Positions 35,607 to 47,985 are shown, numbered from the stretch's first letter. The stretch is 64,000 nt of DNA from Lactarius indigo (GCA_025766275.1 JAFKAC010000054.1:186001-250000); one strand, 5' to 3'. Notes: generated by a model from the letters alone, not told the origin. Numbers and translations: made by a program.

Positions 35607-36471
35607 ATGTCATTCCCAGATGAGACTTCAGAGTCTGAGTCCAGTGTGTCCCCATATAGTAAGCATTACCCACAGTACTTACCTGAGTCATATGGCCATA
35701 GGGCATTGGGCATATGTCGGAAAGATGCCCCCACATGCGCGAAAGCTTACTGCGAAAAGTGCGCCTAGCAAGGCCACTCCCACTGCCACACCTACTCCAA
35801 CTGCTACCACCCCACCTGCTCCAGCTGTGGCTGCCACTGCAGCAGCACCATCTCTGGCTTCTGCTCTTGCTCCGGCCTTTCAAGCAAAGGTGGTGCCTCC
35901 AGTGAAATCAAAGGTCAAGCGCTCTTTCCTCTACAAAGATGCTGGTACACCTACCCCTCCTCCTGCTGTGCAAACTGCGGTGCCTGCTGCTGCTTCCACT
36001 CCGAAGGTACGTCCGAGTTCAACTCACAGTATGGCATTATCACAATCTCTGAATAGGATCTGACTGATGCGATGGTGGTGGACGACGATCATCCACCTCC
36101 GCATCGTTCACAACCTACTACATTCTTGCTCAAGTCAATGGCCTCCATCTCGGAGCCAGCACTGGACGGAAGTGATCTGGAGAGTGAGGAACACACAGTA
36201 CGTACTATCGGACACTTATCACAGTGTTCCCTCCATTACCGACCACTCATATGACATGCCCCAGCTGGCTTCGACCTCCAAGAACACCAAGGAACTTGCC
36301 CCCTCACCGGACACTGCTCCATCCATGGTTGAGGTAACCAAGGTCCGGGAGATGGTGTCTCATCTTCGTGCACACCTCATAGAGCGTCAAATAGCCCTTC
36401 ACGACGGTCTGGAAGCTGAGAAAGTGTTTACAGATAAGCTGGATGAGTTCATGGCCAGTCTTCCAGAGTAG
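35607..36471 (+). CDS. KDZ-element accessory protein, 234 residues, four exons
   Basis: Not recognised. Exons 35607-35658, 35702-36006, 36057-36197 and 36265-36471 sum to 705 nt, exactly 235 codons, with GTAAGC/GTACGT donors and AG acceptors. The protein begins MSFPDETSESESS, continues with an Ala/Pro/Thr-rich segment and a basic KSKVKRSFLYKD, and ends in a probable helix or coiled coil (VTKVREMVSHLRAHLIERQI ... KLDEFMASLPE). The low-complexity middle and helical tail suggest a scaffold or partner role, which is inference only. No lesion was seen. Confidence 0.72.
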
Positions 36472-36599
36472 TAAAGTTCATAGCTGTAGTCTACCTTGTG
36501 AATCTACTGTTCCTCCTCAGGTTTTGGTCACTTCTGTTGGGGTGATTGCAGCATACGATGTGACCATATTCAATCAGATGATATTTACATGCCATATAG

Positions 36600-37110
36600 A
36601 GCGTCTAGAGATCATTCACCGATTGGCCACAGCACACATATTCAGACATGACTCGGAGTCATGTGTCGGAAGGGCGTTTCAGCTGGAGTCATGAAGGCAG
36701 ACTGAACCTCTCTGAAATGAAGTGTGTTTTGTTTCATAACCACAACGCAATCTACTATGAAGAATATAGGTGTCTAGAGACCGTTCTCAGATTGACAATG
36801 GAATGTATCTTCGGACATCGTTCAGACGTGTTGGTCCGGTGTGCATTCCATCCGAAGTCGTGAAAACAGACCGCATCTCCAAAATAAATTGTATTGTGTT
36901 TCAAAGCCATGACACCAGCCTGTTAAAGTAAGTATAACATGTCTGGAGACCCTTCTCAGATTGACAATTGAATGGATCTTCGGACATACTTCAGACATAT
37001 TGGTCCGGTGTGTGTTCCGTCCGAAGTCGTGAAAACAGACCGCACCTCTCCAAACTAAATTGTATTATGTTTCAGAGCCATGAAACAATACACTGTGAGT
37101 ATGTCACTGG
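36600..37110 (+). repeat. Three tandem units of about 170 bp
   Basis: GTCTAGAGA/GTCTGGAGACC followed by CTCAGATTGACAAT begins units near 36602, 36773 and 36942. Each unit also contains TTCGGACAT, TTGGTCCGGTGTG and GTCGTGAAAACAGACCGCA. They lie between two plus-strand genes and could carry the promoter of the next one. Confidence 0.75.
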
Positions 37111-37358
37111 TCTTTCTAAGTATATCACTCCAATACACTTTGTGTTGAAACCTATCATGTTACGTGTGTCATGTCAACACATGGATTTCGGAGTCCTCAT
37201 TTTCTGATCGTTCAATCCACCTACCCTGTATTAAGGTGATATCTCTGGGTCATCCTCTTGGGGACTTATGAGAGCACTATATATATGCTCAACCATGATC
37301 AGTTTGATTTCCCAAATACATTCGACTTCCATACCCTTCAACAACTTTGTCTACACCC

Positions 37359-39102
37359 ATGTCTGAACACTCTGATTCATCTGCTACTCACTCTGGCCAA
37401 GACTCCAGACCAATGCCTCCCACTAAGGAGGGGTTTGTAATCACACCACAGGATGCAACCATTCTTAGAGGCTATATGGATGACTTTGAGCAGGCTGATA
37501 CACAGATGAGAAAGAATATTCTGGAGAAGGCTATGGGGGAACTGTATCGGAGGCAGCCTGCCAACTCTGTGTTTGATAAGAAAGATGCTAGACAGGTATT
37601 GATATTCCATGCATGCTTATAAGTCTACTGATAGATATGCTTTACAGAAAATCAGAAAGTGGTTCTACAACCACTACTCCCCTCCTCATCGTCAGGTTAT
37701 CAAGTTCACTCGGAGGTGGTCTGCAAGGAATGTCTTCTACCATGAGGATAAGGCACACATCACTGTGCTTGTGGAGGAAATGTCCGGAGCTGTGCCTGGA
37801 ACACAGGAATTCTTAGGTGCACTCCAGGAGGCAACCACTGAGTTATGGAAGAAGTTACCAATTGAGGAGCAGGAGCGCTTTGCGGAGACTGCTAAAGAAT
37901 GGTCGGACAATGGCCCTCCGAAGGGCATTCAGGCCAAGTAAGTGAAGTCTCACCACTCCATGCATCACACTGACTCACCTTCCAGAATGGCTTCGGCTGC
38001 TATCCATGGCCGGATAGTGAGAGACTTTCAAACCCAACTTTACAGAACATGTGGAGCTCGGTCTATAGTTCTCCTTGCATACCAGAAGGAGGATGGAACT
38101 CCGCAGGTTTCAATGTATGTTGTTTATGTTACATTGCTGGCTGGACACTAACTGTTCTATTCACAGGGATGAGTGGAATGCTGGTGTAGATGAAGGACTT
38201 GATTTCGGAGACTTCTGTCCTAACTGGAGGACCTCTGTGCTCTGGGATAAATGGAAGAAATATGGCAGGCAGTGCTTTGGGCCAGGTTTGGAATGCATTC
38301 ATCAACATATATGATTATCTCATAAGTGATACAGACGATGATCAGGGTGCTGAGAAGAACCATGCAAGGACACTCAAGGCCCCTGTCCAAATCACCACTG
38401 ATGTGACAGGGGAACCAGAAATTCCATCCATTGTCAAGGGTGGTGGACATCAAGCCAAGGTGGTTCAAACAGCGCTTAGGGACTATTGTACTGCCCATAT
38501 TAGTGAGTGGTCTCCACAATATACATTGTATTCAGTCACCTATGTGGATATGTGCATTAGGGTTCATCTCTGGCAAGCGTAATCTGACCATCCCTTGGGC
38601 AAAGCTATCCACAGCTCCTACTGCCTGGATAGAGGAAGAGTGTTATCCACCTGGATTTCAATGGGCAGACCCATCAAAAATACGATTGGATGATGTCCAT
38701 GACCTTTTGATCTACTGGAGGCAGCGGAAGGAAGATGGACTGACTCCCCTCATCTGGAACCCATCATGTGAGCTGCTTGCTGAAGCGGAGAAGACCTCCG
38801 AACATCTACCAACTCGGAGACGGTGCCAGACTCCTTCCACCTCTAATCCAGATGAAGAAGAAGAGGACTTTGCTAGAGACTTGAACAAGATCTCTGATCA
38901 TCCTAGTCCGGAGTCATCACTGCTACAAATACTGCCTTCTCTGCATGCAGTGCAGAAGGGTCCTTCCAAATCCAATACTAAACATCCAGCCAGAGTAGGA
39001 GTAGAGTCTACTGAATGTCCAGAGCCTCCATCTGTCCCACAACACTCCTGTGGGTTTGGCCATTGCTTCCATGTGCAGACTTCCACTCATCTGCTTATAT
39101 AG
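37359..39102 (+). CDS. KDZ-linked conserved protein, 494 residues, six exons
   Basis: Exons 37359-37595, 37648-37937, 37986-38114, 38167-38285, 38335-38502 and 38561-39102 sum to 495 codons. The start is ATG 37359 (MSEHSDSS). The body has the pattern KIRKWFYNHYSPPHRQ, a W-SARNVFY segment, ELWKKLPIEEQERFAE, WSDNGPP and, after the fourth exon, IPWAKL with WIEEECYP. I recall this pattern from hypothetical proteins linked to basidiomycete transposons, but no function is known to me. An alternative model splices near 39080 to a downstream exon with donor at 39179 and ends at 39409 (KRQIKKSDKAK). The C-terminus is therefore uncertain. Confidence 0.75.
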
Positions 39103-39659
39103 CATACCTCCATGGTGCACATAGCAGTAATGCTCCACCCTCTGAGACGGCACCCACTGAATTGACACAAGACCCAGGTAAGTACTTTCACAAATGCTTT
39201 TGATAGTTAGCCATTCTATTCACACTGGAAGTAATCTAGCCAGAGGACTGTCAACCCATCAAGATACACCAGGCCAGAGGATGGCACTCCTCCAAGTTCA
39301 CCATGGGAGCACTTTAGCCTCTACATCTGGACATATGTCAGAGGACCAACCACCTCATTCTCACAGTCTGGGCAAGCGGCAGATCAAGAAGTCAGATAAA
39401 GCCAAGTAAGACTATCTTTCTACATCTCACACAGCATTCTGACAGTTGTGAAGGAATATGGACACTGGCAGGGGTTCACAGAGGATTGGTCCGGGCTACC
39501 TTGAGAGACAGAATTAAACTGTACACTCTATAGCTACATATATTGGCTATCTATATCTGAACTGTGGACTGGCTACATAATATCATTTCTAATTTTCTGT
39601 CAGACTGTGATTCATATCACTCTTCCAAGTTGTCCTGCTGATAGATATGGTTGGAGCAC

Positions 39660-40075
39660 ACTACTCACACATCCGAGATTAAGTCTCGGATGGTGATCAA
39701 TGGAACACGTCCGTGATTCTACCTCGGACAGTAATTAATAGAATACGTCCGAGATTCTACTTCGGACAGTGATCAATGAAACACGTCCGAGATTCTACCT
39801 CGGACAGTAATAAATGGAACACATCCGAGATTCTACTTCGGACAGTGATCAATGGAACACGTCCGAGATTCTACTTCGGACATTGATCAATGGAACACAT
39901 CCAAGATCGTACCTTGGACAGTGATAAATGGAACACGTCCGAGATTCTACCTCGGACGGTGATCAATGGATTACGTCCGAGATCGTACCTCGGACAGTGA
40001 TCAATGGAATACGTCCAAGATCGTACCTCGGACAGTGATTAATGGAATGTGTCCGAGATTCTACCTCAGACCATG
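39660..40075. repeat. Right subterminal palindromic array (TCCGAG...CTCGGA)
   Basis: About ten units of 38-39 bp read ACGTCCGAGATTCTACCTCGG then ACAGTGATCAATGGA. The paired hexamers face each other as in the left array, but the spacers differ from those at 24735-25262. Confidence 0.88.
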
Positions 40076-40194
40076 TTTGATAACATCTCTGTGTTTACCT
40101 CTCAGATGTCAAGCACACATTCTATTTGGTACAGTGTCCAATCATATCTCTCAGATGCGGAAGCCATAAAAAGTTACCATTGCATGATTACTAC

Positions 40195-40357
40195 AGAGCT
40201 GTTTGTAAATCTCGTCCGTCCGAACCGATGTCGGCTGGCCCATGAATCTTGGAAGGAATCTTGGGCATCAGCCGACGTCGGCTAGCCCATGACATATCTA
40301 AGACTCTCACCATTGGTTGGCCCATGAATGATGGAAGTCACCATCAATCATTATGTG
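40195..40357. repeat. Right inverted terminus of the KDZ element
   Basis: This is the inverted counterpart of 24500-24660. It contains CCGACGTCGGCT, a palindrome also present in the left terminus. Confidence 0.85.
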
Positions 40358-40366
40358 GATGAGTCA
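40358..40366. repeat. Direct repeat GATGAGTCA, right flank of KDZ element
   Basis: This is the second copy of the nonamer at 24491-24499. Confidence 0.75.
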
Positions 40367-40586
40367 TGTGTTCACAACATCCTACCACCAGCAGGCTGCT
40401 TTAACGGCTCAGTCCCGGACCAGCTACCGATGTCTGTTTTGGGCCAGCTTCCAGCACTAGCCTTACTGCAGAACAACTTTCGTTTTATCGCCAAAGCCAT
40501 CTCCACATCTTCTGTCGAGCGCATTGATATCAGGTCACCTTCAAGTTCCTCCTCCTCATACTTCACGTAAATTACTACTACTCCCC

Positions 40587-43500
40587 ATGCTGCCCAGGCA
40601 CAGGTTCCCACCGCAAGAGCTCCCGTGTACCTACCGTAGTTGTAAATCAAGGTTCAGGAATCGTCGTGGGCGTAAATGCCATGTCAACGCAATGCATGTC
40701 GACTCCAATGGGCATCCTATACAAGTGGATGAAGATGGCTCACTGGCAGACCATGCCAGTGCCTGTGACACAGGCAGAGCACCAGTTGGCCAGAGGATAG
40801 AGCATCCCCATTTAACAGGTGCGTACGCCCTAGATATTTGGGCACATGTTCACGCACTGACCACAATATGAGCAGCCCTCCCATGCAACAGAGACGGAAG
40901 CTTCTTGCCACCAGGTGGGCTGCCACAAGCCTGGGAAAGGGCACTGCCAGTGAACCACAGAGGCGACTCAGACTGGGAACCCTTCACCGACCGGGTCCAG
41001 TTCAAATTAGCTGACCTTATCTATCACCATGCTGAGCTTTCTGCTCCTAATATAGACACCATTCTCAATCTGTGGGCTCAGTCTATGTCTGAGTTTGACA
41101 CCTCTGCGCTGTTCAAGAATCATGAAGAGATGCATGCCATCATTGACTCGTCCACTCTTGGAGATATCCCCTGGGAATGCCTGGTGACAAGACTCTCAGA
41201 AGATATTGATGAGAGTGCTCCATCCTGGATGCAGACGACCTATGAGGTCTGGTATCGCAACCCGGATGCCATTGTCTCGGCGATGCTAAATAACCCCGAC
41301 TTTGAAGGGCAATTTGATCTGCGCCCTTATGTCGACCTCGATGCAAAGGGAGTGCGCTGATGGAACAACGTAATGTCAGGAAACGTTGCTTGGAGGAACA
41401 GTGTGAGCAGTATTTTATCATTCACATTTTGCGATGTATATTGACACACGTAGCGTGGACAAGGACAAGATCTTTGTATCTAACTCAAGTACTAAGCGGG
41501 CTATGTACTGCCCTCTCATCCTCAGGAGTGACAAGACCACAGTATCTGTGGCAACCGGATATGTCGAGTATCACCCGGTTTACCTATCGATCAGTAACCC
41601 TCATAATACAGTCCGGCGTGCTCATCGAAATGCTGTCATACCCATAGCATTTCTCGCCATCCCAAAGTGTAAGTGATTTCTCCAGGCTTTCAGTGTCTTG
41701 CGTGCTCAAGCTGTTCATACATTCAGGTGACCGCGGTCATGACGACAGCCCCCATTTTCGAGTTTTCAAATGCCAGTTGTATCACGCATCCCTTGCAGAA
41801 GTTCTCTCTCCACTCTGACCAGGGATGACTACACCCGTTGTCCGAAGGTGTCCAGATGGTCATTTCAGACGTGTGATTTTTGACCTCATCGCTTTCATTG
41901 CCGATTATCCTGAGCAAGTGATGCTCACGGGTATTATTCAGGGTTGGTGCCCCAAGTGTGTACATTCTATCTGTTGTGGAAATGCTAAGGCTTACACTCA
42001 CTCCCAGATGTACAGCGCTTCCAACTAATTTAGATGTTTACGCTGTCCCTCGCACACCAAATTACATGGAGACTCTCAGGGATCTCCTCAATTCCAAAAC
42101 ATTGTGGGATGAGTACAGAATCGATGACGATATTGTCGTAGGTTTTCCACATGATGCGATGTGTGCAAGCACTCACGTAGGCTGCCTGACTCCCATTGAT
42201 GCATCCGCAGCCGTTCACATCCAACTTCCCACGTGCCAATATATATCAAATGATATCACCAGATCTGCTGCACCAGGTTATTAAGGGCACATTCAAGGAC
42301 AATTTGGTGGAATGGGTGTGCGAGTTTCTCGTGATCCAGCTTGGTGAAATTCGAGCAAGTGTTACTCTAGATGACATCGACCGACGGTGTGTCACACGGT
42401 CACTCATTACTGAACTACATTGTTTCCGTGCTGCATCTAATTGGCACAAAGGATTGCTGCAGTACCTGCTTTTCCCGGTCTTCGCAGATTCCCACATGGT
42501 CGCCGCTTCAAGCAGTGGACAGGGGACGACTCTAAGGCCCTCATGAAAGTGTATCTCCCAGCAATCGTTGGGTACGTACCCGATGATATTGTCAAGTGCC
42601 TCGGTGCATTTTTGGAGGCCTGCTATATTTCTCGACGCCAAGACGTTGACTCTAATGCCCTGGACACTCTCCAGCACACGTTGGACAACTACAAGGAACT
42701 GCGAGAGGTGTTCCGGACTTCTGGTGTCCGGCCAACAGGTTTCTCATCGCTCCCCAGACAGCACTCTATATTCCACTACCGCCGACAGATCGAAGATTTT
42801 GGTGCTCCTGGTGGGCTATGTTCGTCCATCACTGAATCCCGCCACATTACTGCTGTCAAGAAACCATGGCGCCGATCAAACAGGTATCAAGCCCTAGGAC
42901 AAATGCTACTCATTAATCAACGGCTTGACAAGCTTGCTGCGATGCGCAGCGACTTCTTTTCACGCGACTTATTACTAGGGTTGCACCTTGGTGTCTCACA
43001 GCCCCCCGGTCCCCAACATATGTCTACTGAGGAAGACGATGGCGAGGAGGATGATGACGATGACGACAGCCCCATGGAGAAGAATGTCCTCGGGCATGTT
43101 GCCCTGGCCCGGACTCGTGGTACGTTTATCTCTTTGGACATGCGACTGCTATTTGATTTCAGGAAGCGCCCAATTATCCAGACGATATCGAGGGACTCTC
43201 TCTCTCTGTTGGGGAACCTGACTTGCCATATTTGACCCAGGAATGTATAGGCAACCAATTAGGTATAAGCCCTGATGCTATCGTTCTCTCGACGTGCAAA
43301 ATTTCGGTATTTCATTTGGCGGTAGCCACGTTCTTTGCCCCAAGCGACGCAAGTGGCGCACATGGTATGCGACGTGAGCGCATTCGTTCAACACCTTCGT
43401 GGAGACGGCGCGAGCCACGACGTGACTGCGCATTTGTTGTTGAAGACGATACCAAGCCCGGCATGTTGGGGATGAATGTGGTACGGGTTCAACTATTTTT

Positions 43501-43791
43501 CTCCTTATTCTACAACAATCTGCTCTATCCCTGTGCTCTTGTTGAATGGTTTACGAGGATGGGTTGCGACCCGGTGACAGGGATGTGGGTAGTATGCCCT
43601 GATACAACACGCGGCACACGAGACAGGACAGTAGTGCATCTGGATTCAGTTTTACGGGGCGCCCATCTGATCCCTGCCTTTGGCAATGATAAATTGCCAT
43701 TAGACTTTCACTTTTCATATTCGCTTGATGTCTTTAAGGCATATTATGTGAATAAGTACATTGATCACCATACACATGAGATCGCGTTCTA
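40587..43791 (+). pseudogene. Plavaka transposase, decayed by two nonsense mutations
   Basis: This is a DNA transposase of the Plavaka group (CMC superfamily). ATG 40587 opens a C2H2-like N-terminus (CTYRSCKSRF, RGRKCHVNAMH). After the first intron (40819-40875) come FTDRVQFKLADLIYH, TLGDIPWECL, VWYRNPDAI, SDKTTVSVATG, RRAHRNAVIPIAFLAIP, RCPDGHFRRVIFDL, GWCPK, DLLHQVIKGTFKDNLVEW, AVPAFPGLRRFPHG, QWTGDDSKALMKVYLPAI, SSITESRHITAVKKPWRRS and the end YYVNKYIDHHTHEIAF. The domain order is complete. Two TGA stops (41358-41360 and 41816-41818) sit where Arg is expected (CGA to TGA). Splice sites still work, including one acceptor at a GAAG. The protein is therefore recently inactivated. Element termini were not found. 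Confidence 0.88.
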
Positions 43792-45181
43792 ATACTAGTA
43801 TGTTTTATTGCTGTGCGTGTATGGACGACACAAACGTAGGTCGTTACCCGAGCCACTGCCATCGTGGTCATCATTAACCCTGCCGCCGTCGTGATCGTAT
43901 TCGTCGTCATCACTGTAGTTGTATTCGTCATCATCGTGGTAGTGGTATTTGTCGCCGCTCTGCCTCTCTTCTCTCGCATGTATGTTGCACATGACACGAA
44001 TATTTGAGCGATGTCCGGTCTTTTTACAGCTATTTTGAAAGCATAGACGTTTGTGAAAAAAAGATGACTGATGGGGTTGCGCCAAACAATATCCTAATTG
44101 AGTAGTACGAGTACAAGCGAGCGAGACGAATCGAAACAAGAGGCGATGTCACCTGTGGCAGTGAGAACGAGACAGCAATGAGCAGAGTTGGTTGCAAGTG
44201 CCCACAGTAGGGACGTCGAACCGAGTCACACTAGAAAGAGTAAAAAAAACAATCACCGTCCATTCAGCAGTAAGGGTGTGTGGTCTTTTAATACAGGCAA
44301 ACACGTAGTAGCCACGGAAAAGCGGTAAGGTAGAAGTGCAAGAAGAGGGAATTCGGTGGCATAGGTGGGAAGCGAGACAACGAGACACAGAGGTGCGAAA
44401 TATGGAGGTGAGGCGCGGGATCGAGGTGTAAGGTACGAGACAGAGGTCAGCCGAATCCGAGACAACGAGAAGCCGGCAACGACGGCGGAGGCGCTACAAT
44501 ACGAAGGATCCGACTCGGAGTTAGTAAGGCATGGAGACAATAGAGATCGAAGCGTGCCTCTGCTGAGACAAAGGAGCGGCGTGGCCGAAGCGTTCGACGG
44601 GCGAAGCGATGGTGAAAGGAATCGATGACGACGATGCGACGAGGTTGCCAGTGCCAGTGGAAGGCCCACTGGCAGGGAACAAAGCGACACGAGGTGCGAA
44701 GACGCGCGGCCCGTCTTCGAGTGGGCTAAGTGCCATCGGCGTCATCGTTGTCCATTTTCGTGGTTGCGAGGGAGGAAACAAAGGAGCGTCGGAGAGAGTG
44801 TGTTGTGTGTGTGGAGAGAGCGAAGGGTTGGCCCGTGGGCGGTGGGAACACGAGACCGACTCGGATATGCCAGTCACGGGTGGCAGCTAAGCCACGCAAT
44901 GCCGGACCGAGACCGAAAGTGAACGATTTCGGGCCCACCACACATCATCGTCACGGTTATGGTTATTCAGTTCAAGTTGGTTCTTTGTGATGGTGTCGCG
45001 TTGCCGGCGATCACGGGTCACGGTCATAATACTAAGTGTGGGCCGTACAATCTGTCATGGGGCAAATACAACTGAGTTGTGGACACGTCCGATGCGCATA
45101 CTAATAAGTCTAATACTAGCGACTGTGGACTGGTCAGCGATTTCACTCTTCCGTAGCCTACTACTATTGCCTTGACTGCTG
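43792..45181. other. No supported gene; low-complexity and CpG-rich stretch
   Basis: 43850-43970 is rich in TCGTCATC/TGGTAGT units. 44100-45050 is rich in GACGAG/GCGAGAC with high CpG content and many open frames, but none resembles a known protein. It separates two convergent decayed genes. Confidence 0.5.
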
Positions 45182-46935
45182 CTATTTATTCGGGCCTCCT
45201 GTCACTTCTACCATTTCTGTTGCCTGTGCAGCCGCCGCTGCCGCTTCAAGTTCACGTGTTGCCGCTTCAAGTTCACGTGCAAGTCGCCTCACTTTAGCCT
45301 GTTCCCGCATGATGGCACCCGCACTGCCCTTCTTTATTGTACCGTTAGAGTACACCGTCTGAGGAAGCCTTCCTAGGAACATTTAAGGGAGCGTGAATGA
45401 CTGGCCGAGAAGCGAGAGGAAAGCTTACTCATTCCACCATTCAATGAGGTCTTCCAGCTCCTCCTTTGACATCAAGTCCTTGTATTCGAGGAGCTCGTGG
45501 TAGAGTTGACGGTATGGAAACCCTCCCCTTCCTTTTCCATCGGTGTCATGTCCACCCGCACAAAAGGTCATATCATCGGAGAGCCCAAAACGTATCTATA
45601 CCGGAGCAAGTACCGAAGTTAGTAGGAATCCAATCACATGCCTGGACATCCGCTTACCAGCGTTGCAACGTAGGCAATAGATTCATAAGTGACAAAATGT
45701 AAGGCAGCACTGGCATCGCTACCACGCGTCGACTTGTTGGTCTCTTTCGCGGAGCTTGGAGAAATAAAAACGTGCTTGTATGCCTTTGGGATATCGTCAG
45801 TAACTTAGAATCACAGAGAGGGAGACATACCGTCACGAGCACCTCACCACGTAGAAACCCTCAATGGATATCTTCTATGTCGAAGTAACCCTTTGGCCAG
45901 AGAAATGCCGGATGGTCAGCAGCAGTAACAGCCTGCATGCCACGACGGAGTCTCTCACGGACACTGAAGGTGCATTATGAGTGGCATTGGCCCACAGTTA
46001 CAAAGAAAAGCTCACCTAGGATCACGCCAATTAAGTGTAACTGGGCAAAGTAATTCACCTGACGTGTTGTGGTTGAATCCAAGAAGGCGGCGTACAACTG
46101 GGTAAGCTGGCTCCCAGTTGATGCTGGGCCACTGGCTAATTGCACCACAAATACTGCTCGCGTCGACTCGCCGCACTTGTTTACGGCCTGCATCAATCTA
46201 GGATAATAGTGACTTCCGAGTCAGTAAACAAGATAGGAAAGGCTGAATTTGAATACCGCTAAATCAAGTTGCCTTGCGAGTTCTTGGCCGGTTTTATTAT
46301 CTTTGGCCTTCTGAAGTAGAGGGACCAAAGCTGGAGAAATTTCGATCAAGACGAGGAATTTCTTATATTGTTGGTTCTGTCTGAAAACCCTTGTCGGTAC
46401 ATTTAAAAGGTTATGAACACGGCGAGTCACTTACAACTTCGTGTGCAAGTAGTCTTCGTCAACGTTCGGGTTGCGCGATATTCCCACATTTAAGATCTGA
46501 TAGTAATTGTCCCACATTTCAGCATAACGCCCGATGATCGTCCCTTTAAATTTCCAGTAAGCGGAGTCGATGAGAGAAGAGTCACCGCTTTCATCATCGG
46601 GGAGCCTGATGACATGATTATTTCAGTGAGGGAACCGAAGTGAATTTGAGAACATACTGTAAGAGACTCTCGCCGTTCTCATCAGGCTGATCATCATCAA
46701 GTCCTGACCGCCGCTGCCTCTGCCTAGCCGGTTGCCCGTCGTCCTCATTAGGGGGTTCAGGTGATGAGAGGGATCTCCGACGAGGTTGACTCCCCCAATA
46801 CGGAGTCCTCAAGCCTGGGGCATCATGGGCAGTACCACACTGGCACCGCTTTGGACTACCATTCGCAGATGGGTCAGACTGCCCTGTGGACATTGGCGTC
46901 ACAACGTCAAAAGATAGGGGGAAAAATGGCTCCAA
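45182..46935 (-). pseudogene. DUF6698-type protein, multi-exon, one nonsense
   Basis: Read from the minus strand, the exons join into a Ser/Pro-rich N-terminus, then SLIDSAYWKFKGTII, GELLCPVTLNWRDP, ADHPAFLWPKGYFD, HVFISPSSA, STRGSDASAALHFVTYESIA, YVATLIRFGLSDD, GGFPYRQLYHELL and a coiled-coil tail (REQAKVRRLARELEAATREL). This order matches what I know as DUF6698 proteins of Agaricomycetes, function unknown. Introns have GTATGT/GTAAGT/GTGAGC donors. A TGA at 45861-45863 breaks the frame between the sixth block and GFLRGEVLV. The start is uncertain (46935 or the Met near 46893). It faces the Plavaka gene. Confidence 0.72.
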
Positions 46936-47985
46936 AGGCCCATTTATACATAACCACTGGCATTACTGACCTGAAACACGTAGTACCGTCACATTTCCAT
47001 ATCGTAAGAAGATCCCGTTCGTATTTGTGAATTCGTGCAGCAATTATAGTGGGAATGTATGGGGACAAGAGATATCATATTGGCAACATGTGCGTAACTC
47101 CACACCCAATTAAAGAACTCCCACGCCACTTCAATCCCACGCTTTCCGTCGGACGCTTTTCCAGGAGTCAAGTCTTGGGTCAAGTCAACTTGACCTGGAA
47201 TCACTGGCATCATTTTTCAATTGGTACTCCCGGATATATGCAGGCTTCTGCAATAATGAATCCTTTTCTTGTCCTTAGACAACGCTGGAAAGACGGTATA
47301 GTCCCATTGTGATGTACCGTGTCAATTCTGAGTCTCCTAGTACTTCAAGTTACCACTGGCATTCAAATTTCTTAAAAACGACTGCTTGGCCACCTCCAGC
47401 CTACCCTTCGTTAGTCTGTTCGTATCTGAGTTGTGCCATCATTCCCAGCCTTCAGATTAGCCGCTTCAGGTTCAAGTTGCCCTTGGTAGAAATGTCAGGT
47501 TACAAAGGGCGCAACCATTTTCCCAAAGTCGACGGCCCTTCAATTACTACTACTGCCGCCGCTCTAGCGGCTAGTTCCCATCTCTGTTCATCGGCCAGTA
47601 TTCTCCCCTAAGACTAGTCTGCTTGTAGCCCGGAAGGGGCCGGGTACCTGTTGTTGGGTAGCCATCACTGGCAGTCAGTACTGTACCACCGGCATAGAAA
47701 GGTCTTCCCGTTCAAGTTCGAATCGATCACCGATCACTTCAATCACTAGCCACACTGCTCCCTTGATCCTAACGACTCTCTCTGCTATTTCAGCTCTTCG
47801 TGGATGCGTGCTGTAACTGCTGTTCGCGACATCGATCCTGCTTCTCTTATCTTTCCTGTCTTCGGCGAACGTGCGTGTTACCGTATCTCTTCCTTCCTCC
47901 CTGGCTGGCCGAGCTTGAAGTACCGCGCTGAAGGGTGTGATCTAACTTTTGGGGAAGTCTGGATCTCTCGTGGTCCTAGGCAGGA
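46936..47985. other. No supported gene
   Basis: No convincing coding region was found. The short motif ACTGGCAT recurs (46957, 47204, 47356), with a variant near 47668. A plus frame at 47804-47986 shows no recognisable domain. Confidence 0.4.

Larger units (their letters stand above)
24500..40357. mobile_element. 15.9-kb KDZ DNA transposon with five genes
   Basis: Imperfect inverted termini of about 150 bp (24500-24660 against 40195-40357) share TGACTTCCAT, GGTGAGAGTCTT, ATATGTCATGGGC and AGCCGAC. A 9-bp direct repeat flanks them. Inside, from left to right, are a TCCGAG/CTCGGA array, a KDZ transposase (minus), a second TCCGAG array, a small gene (minus), a 16-bp satellite interrupted by a solo LTR, a zinc-cluster gene (minus), two plus-strand genes and a third subterminal TCCGAG array. 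The termini and cassette order show that the genes travel together. Confidence 0.87.

Noticed and set aside
24500..40357. TET/JBP-type oxygenase gene, often reported near KDZ elements
   Set aside because: I looked for the HxD ... H pattern in the accessory proteins and found none convincing.
44230..45100. CpG-rich stretch with overlapping open frames on both strands
   Set aside because: High GC explains the long frames. No domain, splice-consistent model or conserved block was seen.
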